A stretch of 64,000 nt of DNA from Mucilaginibacter rubeus (GCF_003286415.2 NZ_CP043450.1:5270001-5334000), one strand, 5' to 3'. Counted from the first letter of the stretch, positions 34,333 to 44,364 are shown. Notes: generated from the letters alone by a model not told the origin. Translations and numbers: made by a program.

Positions 34333-34350
34333 TATTGTTTTTTCTGGTTA

Positions 34351-34668
34351 ATGTGTAACTTTAACATGGCAGCGATACAGGAATTTGAAATAACTTATCA
34401 GGGCTTAGCGGCGACGGTTGCGGAACACAGCCTGAAACATGGCAGGGTCTTTCATATAGACTTTGCGCAACCGACAATGATGCCGTTGGTGATCACCGTC
34501 GCTTATGACTCCGATGATAAGAAGTTTTGGACGTCAATTCCGGAAGGCCGCCAGGAGCTGGCAGAAGAGGTTGGCAAACTTGTTGCCGGCTATATCAGAA
34601 ACAAGAAAAAAGAAATATGTGCTACTACAACGGTCAAAAAGTCACCCGTTCTGAGTTTATTCGACTGA
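34351..34668 (+). CDS. Small hypothetical overlapping the SRAP gene
   Basis: A 105-residue protein whose C-terminal half (LVITVAYDSDDKKFWTSIP, then RQELAEEVGKLVAGYI) follows the recurring small-protein pattern seen elsewhere in the window. It overlaps the SRAP gene by 52 bp in another frame and shares its operator, so both are probably made together. I do not recognise a known family. Its position suggests a role linked to abasic-site repair. Confidence 0.55.
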   Translation: MCNFNMAAIQEFEITYQGLAATVAEHSLKHGRVFHIDFAQPTMMPLVITVAYDSDDKKFWTSIPEGRQELAEEVGKLVAGYIRNKKKEICATTTVKKSPVLSLFD

Positions 34669-35444
34669 AAAACCTGGAAAAAGAGGTGAGACGCTACAAC
34701 TTCCTAAATGTAGGCGTTCATAATGGATTCATGTTCGAACCCGCTGCTATCGCGATTGCCAATTCTGACAAAACTGATTTTGAGCTGGTACAGGCACAGT
34801 GGGGATTCATGCCGTATGGCATCGATTCACACGAAAAAGCACAAGAGTTCTTGAGGAGATACACGACGATGAATTTCAAATCGGAGAATATGCTGCTCAA
34901 TGAAAAAAAAGAGCGGTCGATGTGGGCCAGTTCGGTTGAAAAAGGGAAAACCTGCCTGGTGTTATCCACAGGCATGATAGAAAACAGGCACATCAATAAG
35001 ATCGGCAAAAAAGGTCAGCAATTAACAACGACTGATGCATTCCCGTATATGGTGACCATGAAAGACCGCGAATACTGGTGGATGGCGGGATTATATAACC
35101 AGGTACTCGATAAAGAGACAGGTGAATTAGTTTACACTTTCGCGTTTGCGACAACAAAAGCAAATGCATTAATGCGTCAAATCCATAACAAAGATAACAA
35201 GTGGCGAATGCCGGCAATACTTAACGATGACCAGGCTTACGAATGGTTATTAGGAGGTCCCTCGGTGGAAAGAATGCAGGAACTTGCTCGGATACAGGTT
35301 TCATCTAAAGACATGGAATACTGTACAATCACTAAGGAATACCTTTCAGATCGCGTAGCAAATCCTACACAATATGATGCGTTGCCTCCCATTGATATGG
35401 CTTATATGGATACCGCAGAGGAATTGCTGTATCCGGCTGCATAG
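34617..35444 (+). CDS. SOS response-associated peptidase (SRAP, YedK/HMCES)
   Basis: A 275-residue SRAP protein. It begins MCYYNG, so Cys2 would be exposed after Met removal and could crosslink to abasic sites in single-stranded DNA. Later family blocks are QWGFMPYG, TMNFKSENM, WWMAGLYN, FAFATTKANALMRQIHN (active-site His) and MPAILNDDQAYEWL. I use ATG 34617 because Cys2 is essential in this family; an in-frame upstream start at 34527 would bury it. The operator at 34314-34332 lies upstream. It fits the repair island together with imuABC. Confidence 0.92.
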   Translation: MCYYNGQKVTRSEFIRLKNLEKEVRRYNFLNVGVHNGFMFEPAAIAIANSDKTDFELVQAQWGFMPYGIDSHEKAQEFLRRYTTMNFKSENMLLNEKKERSMWASSVEKGKTCLVLSTGMIENRHINKIGKKGQQLTTTDAFPYMVTMKDREYWWMAGLYNQVLDKETGELVYTFAFATTKANALMRQIHNKDNKWRMPAILNDDQAYEWLLGGPSVERMQELARIQVSSKDMEYCTITKEYLSDRVANPTQYDALPPIDMAYMDTAEELLYPAA

Positions 35445-35613
35445 CTGAAGTGCTAAGGCGATCAGGCTAACCAACGTCTATAACGGATTGCTTCAATTAT
35501 CCGATAAACTCGATGACTCTTTCAAAAAACGCCAGCAACGCCCGGAAAAACCTTACTTTCTGATACCCGCTAATGAAAATAATGATAATTTAAGATCACA
35601 TTTATCAAATATA

Positions 35614-36189
35614 TCAGAGATCTTTTTCTTTGCGCATCATACTCAAAAAAACGGCGGTTATACCCAGGTAGCTGGCAATGTGCTTTTGATTTATACGCTG
35701 TTCAAGTCCCGGGTAATGCCGGCGGAATTCCAAATAACGCTGTTCGGCAGATAAAGAAAGATTGGAAGTAACCCTGCGCTGGTACATATCAAATCCATTC
35801 TGGATCAGGATACGGAAAAAACGCTCTAGTTTCGGAACACGGACGAAAAGTTCCTCCAGATCCGGTAAAGTAAAATAACAGAGCGCTGAATCCTCCAGCG
35901 CCTGTATGGTATGCGTCGCGGGCTTTGCCTTAAAGAAGCTTACGTTATCGCAGGCCCACCAGTTTTCCGGATAAAAGCAGAGGTTATGCTCCTGCCCGTC
36001 CTCATCGGTGTGGTACATACGCAGACAGCCCCGATCAACAAAATAAATGTGCCTTTCAGTTTGCCCCGGCCGAACCAACAGGGTTCGCCGGGCAACATCT
36101 TTTCGTTGTAACAAAGCAAGTATTTGCTCCTGTTCTTCCGAATCAAGCATTACATGCAAAGCGAAGTTACGCAGGATCAGTTCAGACAT
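35614..36189 (-). CDS. Crp/Fnr-family transcriptional regulator
   Basis: A 191-residue regulator with an N-terminal cyclic-nucleotide-binding-like beta barrel (LVRPGQTERHIYFVDRGCLRMYH) and a dimer helix (FFRILIQNGFDMYQRR). The C-terminal helix-turn-helix is short (QRINQKHIASYLGITAVFLSMMRK), ending as in Bacteroidetes Crp-like proteins. No conserved cysteine cluster for oxygen sensing is present, so the ligand is unknown. It precedes the divergent SDR genes after the DUF1330 gene on the same strand. It may regulate those genes. Confidence 0.88.
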   Translation of the reverse strand: MSELILRNFALHVMLDSEEQEQILALLQRKDVARRTLLVRPGQTERHIYFVDRGCLRMYHTDEDGQEHNLCFYPENWWACDNVSFFKAKPATHTIQALEDSALCYFTLPDLEELFVRVPKLERFFRILIQNGFDMYQRRVTSNLSLSAEQRYLEFRRHYPGLEQRINQKHIASYLGITAVFLSMMRKEKDL

Positions 36190-36204
36190 GGTGCAAGTTA
36201 ACTT

Positions 36205-36600
36205 TTAAAACGCAATTTGCCTTGTCATGATCAGTTTCAGCTCTGCTGTACCGGCGATGCGCAGCGGGTTGGCGGTCATTTGATAGACCTCGCTATTCGC
36301 AATGGTCATGAACGCTTCAGCGCTGGGGTATTCTACCAGAACGACCTCATCCCATTGTTCGTTCTCACCAGCAATAATGTTTGCCGCAACCTCGCCAACA
36401 AACTTGACATTTACGCCCTCGATACCCAATTGTTTGACCACCTGCCCGAATGCAGGTATATATTCGTCGAAATAAACTTTTTTGTCTTTGAACCTGATCA
36501 GGTTCAGCATCACCACAGGTCCTTGACCTGCTTCAATCACGGGAAATTTGATCTCTTCCATACCACAAAGGTCGCCAGCCTTTTCCGGAAAAAAGTTCAT
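36205..36600 (-). CDS. DUF1330-family protein
   Basis: A 131-residue protein with VVMLNLIRFKDKKVYFDEYIP (the N-terminal strand-helix of the DUF1330 dimeric alpha/beta barrel), WDEVVLVEYPSAEAFMTIANS and a C-terminal TAELKLIMTRQ. The family has a ferredoxin-like fold and is of uncertain function. It starts 160 bp from the divergent SDR gene and ends 16 bp from the Crp-family gene, with which it is probably cotranscribed. Confidence 0.8.
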   Translation of the reverse strand: MNFFPEKAGDLCGMEEIKFPVIEAGQGPVVMLNLIRFKDKKVYFDEYIPAFGQVVKQLGIEGVNVKFVGEVAANIIAGENEQWDEVVLVEYPSAEAFMTIANSEVYQMTANPLRIAGTAELKLIMTRQIAF

Positions 36601-36764
36601 GTAGTTGAAGAGTTTCCAAAAACAGCGACCGTCTTTTCAATGTAATAGAGACCTGAATTCATATTCAGGCAAATAATAACCTGAGATATGACTACAATTT
36701 TCCAAGAATTGGTCACAAGGCCTCATACACAACAGCAGACCTTTGTGTCATTAAATATTACGCG

Positions 36765-37622
36765 ATGACAAATGAAACAAAACAAACAGAAAAAGTATGG
36801 TTCGTGACCGGGGCCTCCAAAGGGTTAGGCGCGGACCTTGTTCAGCAATTATTGGCGGAAGGCTATCAGGTAGCTGCTACCTCCAGAACAAAGCAGGCGC
36901 TTATCGACCTGATCGGAGAACGGGATGATTTCCTGCCGCTCAACATGGATATAACCGACAATAATGATGTAAAGCGCGCGATCGAACAAGTGGTTGACAA
37001 ATTCGGCCGTATCGATGTCATCGTAAATAACGCCGGGTTCAGCCAGATCGGCGCCATCGAAGAGTTGACGGCAGAAGAGGTGCAAAGGAACTACGATGTC
37101 AATGTTTTCGGCCCGCTGCATGTGGTCCGTCATGCAGCTCCTTACTTGCGGGAGCAGCGCTCAGGACATATTTTTAACATTGCATCAATCGGAGGTTATG
37201 TTGGGAATTACGCCGCCTTCGGTATCTATTGTTCTACCAAATTTGCTATGGCCGGTTATACAGAGGCGCTGGCAGTAGAAATGGAACCTTTCGGCGTCCA
37301 CACAACCCTGGTTTACCCGGGATATTTCCGCACCAGTTTCCTTGAAAAAGACTCCGTCATGTTGCCTGCTCATGTAATTGACGCCTATGCTAATGCCCGT
37401 GAGATTGAAGCGCAGCACCTGAACGTGATCAGCGGCCGTCAGCCTAACGATCCAAAAAAAGCCGCAAAAGCGCTCATTGAACTAAGCAATCAGTCCAGGC
37501 CACCGGTGCATTTTTTTATGGGTATCGATACTGCTGTACTGGTAAAGGACAAGATCGCCATCATTGAACAGGCCCTGGCCGATAATTTGGAGCTTACAGA
37601 ATCAACAGCGATTATCGAATAA
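36765..37622 (+). CDS. Short-chain dehydrogenase/reductase
   Basis: A 285-residue classical SDR. The cofactor motif TGASKGLG is at 16-23, NNAG at about 90-93, a Ser of ASIGG at the active site, and YCSTK near 156-160 gives the catalytic Tyr and Lys. It reduces or oxidises a small carbonyl or alcohol with NAD(P)H. It is the first gene of a plus-strand set whose second gene overlaps its stop codon. The regulator downstream (AraC type) probably controls it. The substrate is not known. Confidence 0.92.
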   Translation: MTNETKQTEKVWFVTGASKGLGADLVQQLLAEGYQVAATSRTKQALIDLIGERDDFLPLNMDITDNNDVKRAIEQVVDKFGRIDVIVNNAGFSQIGAIEELTAEEVQRNYDVNVFGPLHVVRHAAPYLREQRSGHIFNIASIGGYVGNYAAFGIYCSTKFAMAGYTEALAVEMEPFGVHTTLVYPGYFRTSFLEKDSVMLPAHVIDAYANAREIEAQHLNVISGRQPNDPKKAAKALIELSNQSRPPVHFFMGIDTAVLVKDKIAIIEQALADNLELTESTAIIE

Positions 37623-37867
37623 TGACGAAAACTATTGAAGAAACCGGAGAATACCTGGGCATGTGGGTGACAAAAGATGGTCATGTGCGCCAGGAGTTAT
37701 TACATGAGGGCCGTTATGACGAAGCTCGTGGTAATCGCCGAAGTGCTTACCGGGTAACCGGGAACCACATCGCATACAAAGACGACACTGGATTTGACGC
37801 CGACGGCGAATTTAGTGGCGGGGTTTTGTATCATGGCGGCATGGTATTTTATAAAGAAAATAATTAA
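37622..37867 (+). CDS. Atu4866-domain small protein
   Basis: An 81-residue beta-rich protein with YLGMWVTKDGHVRQEL, GRYDEARGN and AYRVTGNHIAYKDDTGFDADG, which matches the Atu4866 family (a lipocalin-like small barrel). Its start overlaps the last base of the SDR stop codon. It commonly accompanies SDR and AraC genes; the ligand is unknown. Confidence 0.78.
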   Translation: MTKTIEETGEYLGMWVTKDGHVRQELLHEGRYDEARGNRRSAYRVTGNHIAYKDDTGFDADGEFSGGVLYHGGMVFYKENN

Positions 37868-37875
37868 TTTTAAAA

Positions 37876-38790
37876 ATGCCCGATACATTTCGCTTCCGTA
37901 CGCTGTCAGACCTGCACGACTATTACGGTTTGCCCGGACCGGAGCATCCGCTGGTCAGCGTCATCGATTACAGTAAAGTTAAATACCCGGACGATGTAGC
38001 CGACCTGAAATGGCTGCAGGATTTCTATATGATCGCCTTGAAGCGAAATGTACAGGCCAAATTTAATTATGGACAGCAGATTTATGATTTCAATTCCGGC
38101 GTGCTGTCATTCTTTTCGCCGCAGCAATTGCTCCGGGTCGAGATCAAACCGGATGTTCGGGTCAACCAGACAGGTTGGCTTCTGTTGCTGCACCCGGATT
38201 TCCTTTGGAACACCTCTCTGGCGGCACAGATCAAAAATTACGAGTTTTTTCAGTACAAGGTGAACGAAGCGTTATTTCTCTCGGAAAAGGAAGAAACGGC
38301 AATTGCCGGGATCTTTCACAAGATTGAGTCCGAATACCGGTCGAACATGGACCGTTTCAGTCAGTCACTGATCATAAACCAACTGGAAAACCTGCTGATC
38401 CACGCGGATCGTTTTTACAACAGGCAGTTCCTGACGCGAAAAATCACAAATCATCAGATTCTTGATAAGCTGGAAACATGGTTGAAAAATTATTTTGCAG
38501 CGGACTCGCTTATCGATCTTGGAATGCCGACAGTCACGCAGGTAGCGGACGAACTTAATATTTCCGCGAACTATTTAAGCACCTTACTCAAAACCCTGAC
38601 CGGTCAAAGCACCCAGCAATTCATTCATGATAAGGTGATAGAAAAAGCGAAAGAAAAGTTATCGAAAACTGATTTTTCGGTTTCGGAGATCGCTTATCAA
38701 CTAGGGTTCGAACATTCCCAATCCTTTAGCAAACTTTTCAAAGCCAAAACTGATCTCACGCCCATAGAATTCCGGCAAATCCATAACTAA
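37876..38790 (+). CDS. AraC-family transcriptional regulator
   Basis: A 304-residue AraC/XylS-family regulator. The N-terminal 190 residues form the effector domain. The C-terminal region has two helix-turn-helix motifs: TVTQVADELNISANYLSTLLK and DFSVSEIAYQLGFEHSQSFSKLFK, followed by TPIEFRQ. It starts 8 bp after the Atu4866 gene and probably regulates the SDR operon. Confidence 0.9.
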   Translation: MPDTFRFRTLSDLHDYYGLPGPEHPLVSVIDYSKVKYPDDVADLKWLQDFYMIALKRNVQAKFNYGQQIYDFNSGVLSFFSPQQLLRVEIKPDVRVNQTGWLLLLHPDFLWNTSLAAQIKNYEFFQYKVNEALFLSEKEETAIAGIFHKIESEYRSNMDRFSQSLIINQLENLLIHADRFYNRQFLTRKITNHQILDKLETWLKNYFAADSLIDLGMPTVTQVADELNISANYLSTLLKTLTGQSTQQFIHDKVIEKAKEKLSKTDFSVSEIAYQLGFEHSQSFSKLFKAKTDLTPIEFRQIHN

Positions 38791-38914
38791 ATAGGAATTC
38801 GTATTTAATTAGGTTTGAATTGATTTCGATATTCAGACGAAGCAGGTTTGAAAAAGGAATTTATTGTGGATGTCATATACTCACATATTAATCGCTTTAC
38901 AGATCGGCATGGAA

Positions 38915-41900
38915 TTATTTAAAATTTCGCCCTTTATGAAAATGCTCTTCTGGTTGCTGTGTTTTTAGTGGCTTTTCCATTGGAATAAAAGGGCTTGCTT
39001 TTTCATCGGCCCTTGATAAGGTCAATACCGGTTGTTTTTCGTTTCTGATTGCGGTCAGGTCCCCTAACAATTTGGTAATATCGAAAACGCGCCTGACGAT
39101 GATGTGCGTTACTTCGGTGCGTTCAACAACCCCTTCGACCATCAGGAGCCGGGCATGAAGGATCTCTTTGCGGTATTTATCAAAGAGTTTTGGGAAGACA
39201 ACCAGGTTGGTGGTACCGGTTTCGTCTTCCAGCGTGATAAAACAAACACCTTTGGCGGTACCGGGCCGCTGGCGGATCAGGATTAGGCCGGCAGTTTTAA
39301 TCAATTTTTTGTTTTCTGTTTTATTGGCCTGGCTGGCAGTGATAATATGTAATAGCTCCAGTTTATCCCGTACGAAGCTAATAGGATGGCCCTTAACCGA
39401 TAAACCGGTTGTGGCATAATCCTGTACGACATGCTCCGATTGACGCAGCAGGGGAAGGTCCACCTGCGGTTCATAATTACTTTCCGAAGGCTGTCCTTCA
39501 TACAGCGCAACCGGACGGTCATGCAAAGCCGAGACCTGCCACAGTGCCTGCCTGCGGTCAAGCCCCATGGACCGGAATGCATCCGCGTTGGCCAATTTCT
39601 CCATGGTAGCGACGCTGACGCCCGCGTCACAAAGCTGGTGAACTTCTGTATAATGTTTAACTCTTCCCCTGACCAGTTTTTCCATTTCCTCCTCGCGGAT
39701 GCCTTTGATCTGCCGGAAACCCAATCGCAATTGACAGTATCTGCCATGCTTTCCTTCCAGTAAATTGTTCCATTCGGAATAGTTGACGTCGATCTCCAGG
39801 ATCCTCACCTCATGTTCCTGTGCGTTCCGTACAATTTGAGCAGGCTGATAAAATCCCATCGGTTGGCTGTTCAGCAGCGCTGCCGCGAAAACGTCTGGAT
39901 AATAATGCTTCAGCCAGCAGGAGACGTAGACCAGTAGCGCGAAGCTGGCCGCATGGCTTTCCGGAAAACCGTAGCTGCCGAACCCTTCCAGTTGCTTAAA
40001 GATCCGTTGCGCAAAGTCCTTACTGTAGCCGCGGGAGGTCATGCCATTAATCAGCTTGTGCTCAAATTTGGTGACCAACCCGTTGAATTTAAAGGTCGCC
40101 ATGCTCCGTCTGAGCAGGTCAGCCTCACCCGGCGTAAAGCCCGCTGCGACGATGGCCAGTTCCATCGCCTGTTCCTGGAAGAGCGGGACACCCAGGGTAC
40201 GCTCCAGGATTGACCGGATCTCATCGGACGGGTAATCTACCGCCTCCTCCCCGTTTCGTCTCCGGATATACGGGTGCACCATATCGCCCTGGATCGGACC
40301 GGGCCTGACTATGGCAACTTCGATGACGAGGTCATAAAAACAGTTGGGTTTCATCCGCGGCAGCATGGACATTTGTGCCCGGCTTTCGATCTGAAAAACA
40401 CCGAGCGTATCAGCTTCAGTGATCATCTCGTAAACAGCGGGGTCATCCTGGGGGATATTAGCCAGGGTAAGCTGTTTGCCATAGTGCTTTTCAACGAGGT
40501 CGAAGGCCTTACGGATACAGGTTAGCATGCCCAAAGCCAGGATATCCACCTTCATAAAACCCAATGCATCGATATCATCCTTATTCCATTCGATATTGGT
40601 ACGGTTTTCCATGCGGGCATGAAAGATCGGACAAAGGTCGCTCAGCTTACCGTCCGTAATTACAAAACCGCCGGTGTGCTGTCCCAACTGGCGGGGGAAT
40701 CCGATCATCTGGGAAGTCAGCTGCATCACTTTGAGCAACAGCGGTTCTTTGGCGTTCAGGCCAAAGGACCGCAACTGGCCGGTATTCATATCTTCTTCCG
40801 AAAAGTCGCCAAAAGCTTCGGAGAGCTTGCCGACAACGTCCACCGAAAGTCCCATCGCCCGGCCTACATCCCTTATCGCGCCTTTAAAGTGCAGCATCGT
40901 CACGGTGGGTAAAATGGCGGCACGGTCACGGCCGAAGCGCTCGAAAACATATTGGATCACTTCTTCCCGGCGTTCATGCTCAAAATCCACATCGATGTCA
41001 GGCGGTTCATTCCGCTCCTTCGAAAGGAATCTGGCAAACAGCAGGTTGAACTTATCCGGTGCTACCGAGGTGATGCCCAGTACGAAGCATACCGCTGAGT
41101 TGGCTGCCGATCCCCTGCCCTGGCACAGGATGCGCCTGTTTCTCGCCCATCGGACATAATCTTCCACCGTCAGGAAATAATTGGCCGTATCCGTTTCTTG
41201 AATGATATTCAGTTCATCGATGAGCGATGCTTTAACTTTTTTTGGTATGCCCTCCGGGTATATCTCTTCCGCCCCCTTCCAGGTCAGCCATTCCAGCTGC
41301 TGTTGGGGCGTACGGCCATCGGTGGTCAGTTCATGCGGGTACTGGTATTTTAAGGTTTTCAGATCGAAACGACAGGCATCGGCAATCATTCGCGCATTGG
41401 CGACAGCTTCCGGGTATTGATTGAAGAGCCGGCCGATCTCTGTTGCCGGCTTTAGAAACCGCTCCGCGTTTTGGTGCAGTTTGTAACCGGCATTGAAAAT
41501 CGTGCATTTTTCACGAACGCAGGTGAGCACATCCTGAAGTTCCCGCCGCTCAGGTGCATGATAATGAACATCATTGGTGGCGACCAGGGGCACATTCAGC
41601 TCCGACAGCAGGAACAGTCTTTTCATATCGTCCCCGAGGTAAGAGCGGGTAGCCGCCACAAACAGCTCCTGCAAATTGGACCAGTATTCCTGTACATGAG
41701 TTTTAAATACCAGCTCAAATTCAAAGTCATTCGTCAGTTTCCCCGGGGGAATAATGATAAAAATGCTGCCCTCACTATGTTCATACACATCTTTTTTATA
41801 GAGATAGCACTTTTCCTTTTCCGCCCGCAGGTTACCCTTAGTAAGCAGGGCTGATAAACGGGCGTAGGCTACTTTGTCTTTCGGGTAAGCTAAAAGCGAA

Positions 41901-42118
41901 GGACCGTCAACCAGGTCAAGACGGACTCCCGGTATCAAGCGGATATTCCTGTCCCTGGCAACTACATAAGCCCGGACCAATCCCGCGAAAGTATTGCGGT
42001 CGGTGATGCCAATCGCATCATAACCCAGATCAGCCGCCTGGTCGACAAGTTCTTCCGGGTGGCTCCCCCCACGCCGGAAGCTGAAATTGCTGGTTACCTG
42101 TAATTCAACGTAGCTCAT
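38915..42118 (-). CDS. dnaE2: Error-prone DNA polymerase DnaE2 (ImuC)
   Basis: A 1067-residue C-family polymerase. The N-terminal PHP domain includes NFSFRRGGSHPEEL and GYDAIGITDRN. The palm has GRGSAANS and PPDIDVDF with the catalytic Asp residues, and a C-terminal OB-fold region follows. The length is that of DnaE2 rather than the replicative DnaE1. It is the last gene of imuA-imuB-dnaE2 and starts with a 4-bp ATGA overlap with imuB; I use ATG 42118. It carries out error-prone translesion synthesis after DNA damage. Confidence 0.95.
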   Translation of the reverse strand: MSYVELQVTSNFSFRRGGSHPEELVDQAADLGYDAIGITDRNTFAGLVRAYVVARDRNIRLIPGVRLDLVDGPSLLAYPKDKVAYARLSALLTKGNLRAEKEKCYLYKKDVYEHSEGSIFIIIPPGKLTNDFEFELVFKTHVQEYWSNLQELFVAATRSYLGDDMKRLFLLSELNVPLVATNDVHYHAPERRELQDVLTCVREKCTIFNAGYKLHQNAERFLKPATEIGRLFNQYPEAVANARMIADACRFDLKTLKYQYPHELTTDGRTPQQQLEWLTWKGAEEIYPEGIPKKVKASLIDELNIIQETDTANYFLTVEDYVRWARNRRILCQGRGSAANSAVCFVLGITSVAPDKFNLLFARFLSKERNEPPDIDVDFEHERREEVIQYVFERFGRDRAAILPTVTMLHFKGAIRDVGRAMGLSVDVVGKLSEAFGDFSEEDMNTGQLRSFGLNAKEPLLLKVMQLTSQMIGFPRQLGQHTGGFVITDGKLSDLCPIFHARMENRTNIEWNKDDIDALGFMKVDILALGMLTCIRKAFDLVEKHYGKQLTLANIPQDDPAVYEMITEADTLGVFQIESRAQMSMLPRMKPNCFYDLVIEVAIVRPGPIQGDMVHPYIRRRNGEEAVDYPSDEIRSILERTLGVPLFQEQAMELAIVAAGFTPGEADLLRRSMATFKFNGLVTKFEHKLINGMTSRGYSKDFAQRIFKQLEGFGSYGFPESHAASFALLVYVSCWLKHYYPDVFAAALLNSQPMGFYQPAQIVRNAQEHEVRILEIDVNYSEWNNLLEGKHGRYCQLRLGFRQIKGIREEEMEKLVRGRVKHYTEVHQLCDAGVSVATMEKLANADAFRSMGLDRRQALWQVSALHDRPVALYEGQPSESNYEPQVDLPLLRQSEHVVQDYATTGLSVKGHPISFVRDKLELLHIITASQANKTENKKLIKTAGLILIRQRPGTAKGVCFITLEDETGTTNLVVFPKLFDKYRKEILHARLLMVEGVVERTEVTHIIVRRVFDITKLLGDLTAIRNEKQPVLTLSRADEKASPFIPMEKPLKTQQPEEHFHKGRNFK

Positions 42119-43617
42119 GCGAAAAATCCATGGAGGTACCACAATTGCGATTGGCCGGAATCATAATGTCCGGAACGGAACAGCCAGTAACGCCCACCCT
42201 CTTCATCTTCCACGATATAATAATCCCGGTGTTCGCCGGGCTCCAGCCACCATTCCCGTTCGATACGTTCCGGGCCGTCAGCAGCGACAATGACATGACG
42301 TTCACCTTTATAATTGAACATTTTGGGCGGATAATCCGGCGTCAGGGCCATGGCTTGAATCAGCTCAGGCTGATCAAGTAACTGGATAGGCCTTGGCCGG
42401 TCAGACCACCATGCACCTGCCAGGTCATCTTTTCGTTGATCTCCGGGAGCAGCGGCACGCTCGGGCCAGTAATGTTCCGAGGGAAGGTAACGGCGAACGC
42501 CCTGACTACCTATGCGCCCAACGATCCGGTCCACCAGTTCAGCGATCTCCTCGCTGTCCGGACCCGGCTTCCCGGCCCAAAGCCCCCCCTGCTTATCGCT
42601 CGCCGCCTCCGTTTGGGATGCTTCCATGACGAAAAGCTCGATTCCCAGCCCCGGTTCGATCTGATCGAACTGCAACGAAAAAAGTTTGAACAGGTGTTCC
42701 GTACGGTTACTGGCGTGGCTGGTGCCGATAGCGATCTGCCCTTTCTTTCCATCGATACGGAACCAGATCAGTTCAGATTGGCGGAGGCCCCTGCCCTCCG
42801 CGTAAAGCCGCTTACATAAACGCTCCAGTAAGTTGCTGACCGCGATTCCGATGGCTTCACGTGTAGTGATGGGTTCGAGGCATTCCAGGCGTTCGCTGTA
42901 CGGCACCGGTTCTTTTAGCGGAATCAGGAATTCCTCCTCCTGGCCCAAAGCCTGCAAAAGGCGCAGCACCAGTTCTTTTTGAAATCGTCTGCGCAGGACC
43001 GCCTGCGGCATATGGACAAAACCGCTGATCGTATAGAGCCCTAAGTTCCGGAGCTTGATCAGGAGATCTGTAGGAAGCCGGAGTGCGGAGGGCGGCAAAG
43101 GCATTAATGCATTTCGATGACCGCCAACCGGAACGATCAGGCCGTTTTTTGCACATCGGGCAACACCCCAGGCACTGCCGATAGTATCGGCGAGCCCGGG
43201 CCGGACATCATAACCGATCTCCTTTAAGCGGCCGATCATGTCTTTCAGAAATTCGCGCTCCCCTCCCTTCAGATGCGTGCAACCGGTTACATCCAGCAGC
43301 AGTCCGTCGGGCGGATCCAGCGCAATCAGCGGGGTATACCGCAAACACCATTCAGCCAGCCCGGTTAGCAGTTTCACCGCCCTGCCTTTTTTTCCGTCAA
43401 AGACGACAAGGTCAGGGCTGATCACCTTGGCATCGGCAACGGTCATCCCCTCTTCGATCCCGAACTGCTGGGCAACGGCGGTTGCCGCTGTCACCAAAAG
43501 CCGGCTATGATCAGGCTCAGCAAAAACAAAAGCTTTGCCCTTCAGATCAGGCTGCCGAATCGTCTTCCAGTCGGTCAGCAGATAACGGAACCAAAGGGAT
43601 AAAAAACGCTTAGGCAT
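42115..43617 (-). CDS. imuB: ImuB, Y-family polymerase-like protein
   Basis: A 500-residue Y-family polymerase homologue that acts as the hub of the ImuA-ImuB-DnaE2 mutasome. It begins MPKRFLSLWFRYLLTDW and has SRLLVTAATAVAQQFGIEEGM and DVTGCTHLKGG. The usual catalytic acids of active Y-family enzymes are not evident, as is typical of ImuB. The start is the ATG at 43617, which overlaps the end of imuA by 8 bp, and its stop overlaps dnaE2 by 4 bp. The C-terminal part would hold the beta-clamp contact. Confidence 0.93.
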   Translation of the reverse strand: MPKRFLSLWFRYLLTDWKTIRQPDLKGKAFVFAEPDHSRLLVTAATAVAQQFGIEEGMTVADAKVISPDLVVFDGKKGRAVKLLTGLAEWCLRYTPLIALDPPDGLLLDVTGCTHLKGGEREFLKDMIGRLKEIGYDVRPGLADTIGSAWGVARCAKNGLIVPVGGHRNALMPLPPSALRLPTDLLIKLRNLGLYTISGFVHMPQAVLRRRFQKELVLRLLQALGQEEEFLIPLKEPVPYSERLECLEPITTREAIGIAVSNLLERLCKRLYAEGRGLRQSELIWFRIDGKKGQIAIGTSHASNRTEHLFKLFSLQFDQIEPGLGIELFVMEASQTEAASDKQGGLWAGKPGPDSEEIAELVDRIVGRIGSQGVRRYLPSEHYWPERAAAPGDQRKDDLAGAWWSDRPRPIQLLDQPELIQAMALTPDYPPKMFNYKGERHVIVAADGPERIEREWWLEPGEHRDYYIVEDEEGGRYWLFRSGHYDSGQSQLWYLHGFFA

Positions 43618-44335
43618 ACTGGTGGAATTTTTCAGGTGCGGTGTAAGGGGTAACAACCCTGAACTGTTCCTGGTACCATTCCAGTGTCCAGGTGCCCGGA
43701 TTGCCGTTCTTAATTTTGCTCAGTTGAACCTGCCAGCGGGGCATACCAACACCGGGCATACCGGGACGGAGCTGGCTGCGGACCGGCCGGACATACCAGC
43801 GCGCGGTACAGGCCGTTGTATTCTCTTTTTTGACGTCCTTTCTCAGGATAAAACCGGTAACCTGACTTTGTTCGACAGCCAGTTGCAAACGCCTGGATTC
43901 CATAAAACTAAGGTTATGCGTTTCGCAGACCACGGCCGCCACCCCTTCGCATTTCAATGCCTCTTCCGTTACCCAAAGCACATCTTTCTGTAGTGACACG
44001 TCGACAAAGATCACCCGGTCGGGCGTTATGCCAAATCGCTTCAACGCCGGCGGATAGATCCTTCTCGTATAGCTGACCCAAACACAGATACCGCCCTTTT
44101 CAAGCAATACCCGAAGAATACCGGCGATCATGCCGCCGCAAGCAGCCGTTTCCACGGGACGCTGGCTAATGAATTCGTGAATGGCCCCGGTCGGAAAAAC
44201 CCGATTGGGAAATGCGGCCTCAAGCGGACCCAAGCCAAATGAATTGAATGCTCCCGGAGCTGCGGGCTTAAAGCCCTCCCAGGTCAGGATATCCTGCCTG
44301 AGCTTGTCGATGATTGCCTGTTTCTCGCCTGCCAT
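43610..44335 (-). CDS. imuA: ImuA, RecA-like mutasome protein
   Basis: A 241-residue protein with GAIHEFISQRP, CGGMIAGILRVLLEKGGICVWVS and LRPGMPGVGMPRWQVQLSKIKNG, fitting the ImuA family: a RecA/SulA-like fold without a classic Walker A. It starts the operon, 28 bp downstream of the operator at 44364-44382 with a Bacteroidetes -7 box between. It is required with ImuB and DnaE2 for damage-induced mutagenesis in organisms that have this cassette. Confidence 0.88.
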   Translation of the reverse strand: MAGEKQAIIDKLRQDILTWEGFKPAAPGAFNSFGLGPLEAAFPNRVFPTGAIHEFISQRPVETAACGGMIAGILRVLLEKGGICVWVSYTRRIYPPALKRFGITPDRVIFVDVSLQKDVLWVTEEALKCEGVAAVVCETHNLSFMESRRLQLAVEQSQVTGFILRKDVKKENTTACTARWYVRPVRSQLRPGMPGVGMPRWQVQLSKIKNGNPGTWTLEWYQEQFRVVTPYTAPEKFHQYA

Positions 44336-44356
44336 AACATTTCAATTTGGGGACTA

Positions 44357-44364
44357 CAAAACTA
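44357..44364 (-). promoter_or_regulatory. Promoter -7 element of imuA
   Basis: On the minus strand this reads TAGTTTTG, an exact match to the Bacteroidetes -7 consensus TAnnTTTG. It lies between the operator and the imuA start codon, so the operator occupies the spacer upstream of the -7 box. The transcript would have a short leader of about 15 to 20 nt. Confidence 0.6.

Noticed and set aside
35488..35754. Plus-strand frame near the Crp-family gene
   Set aside because: It is largely antisense to the Crp-family C-terminus; no independent support.
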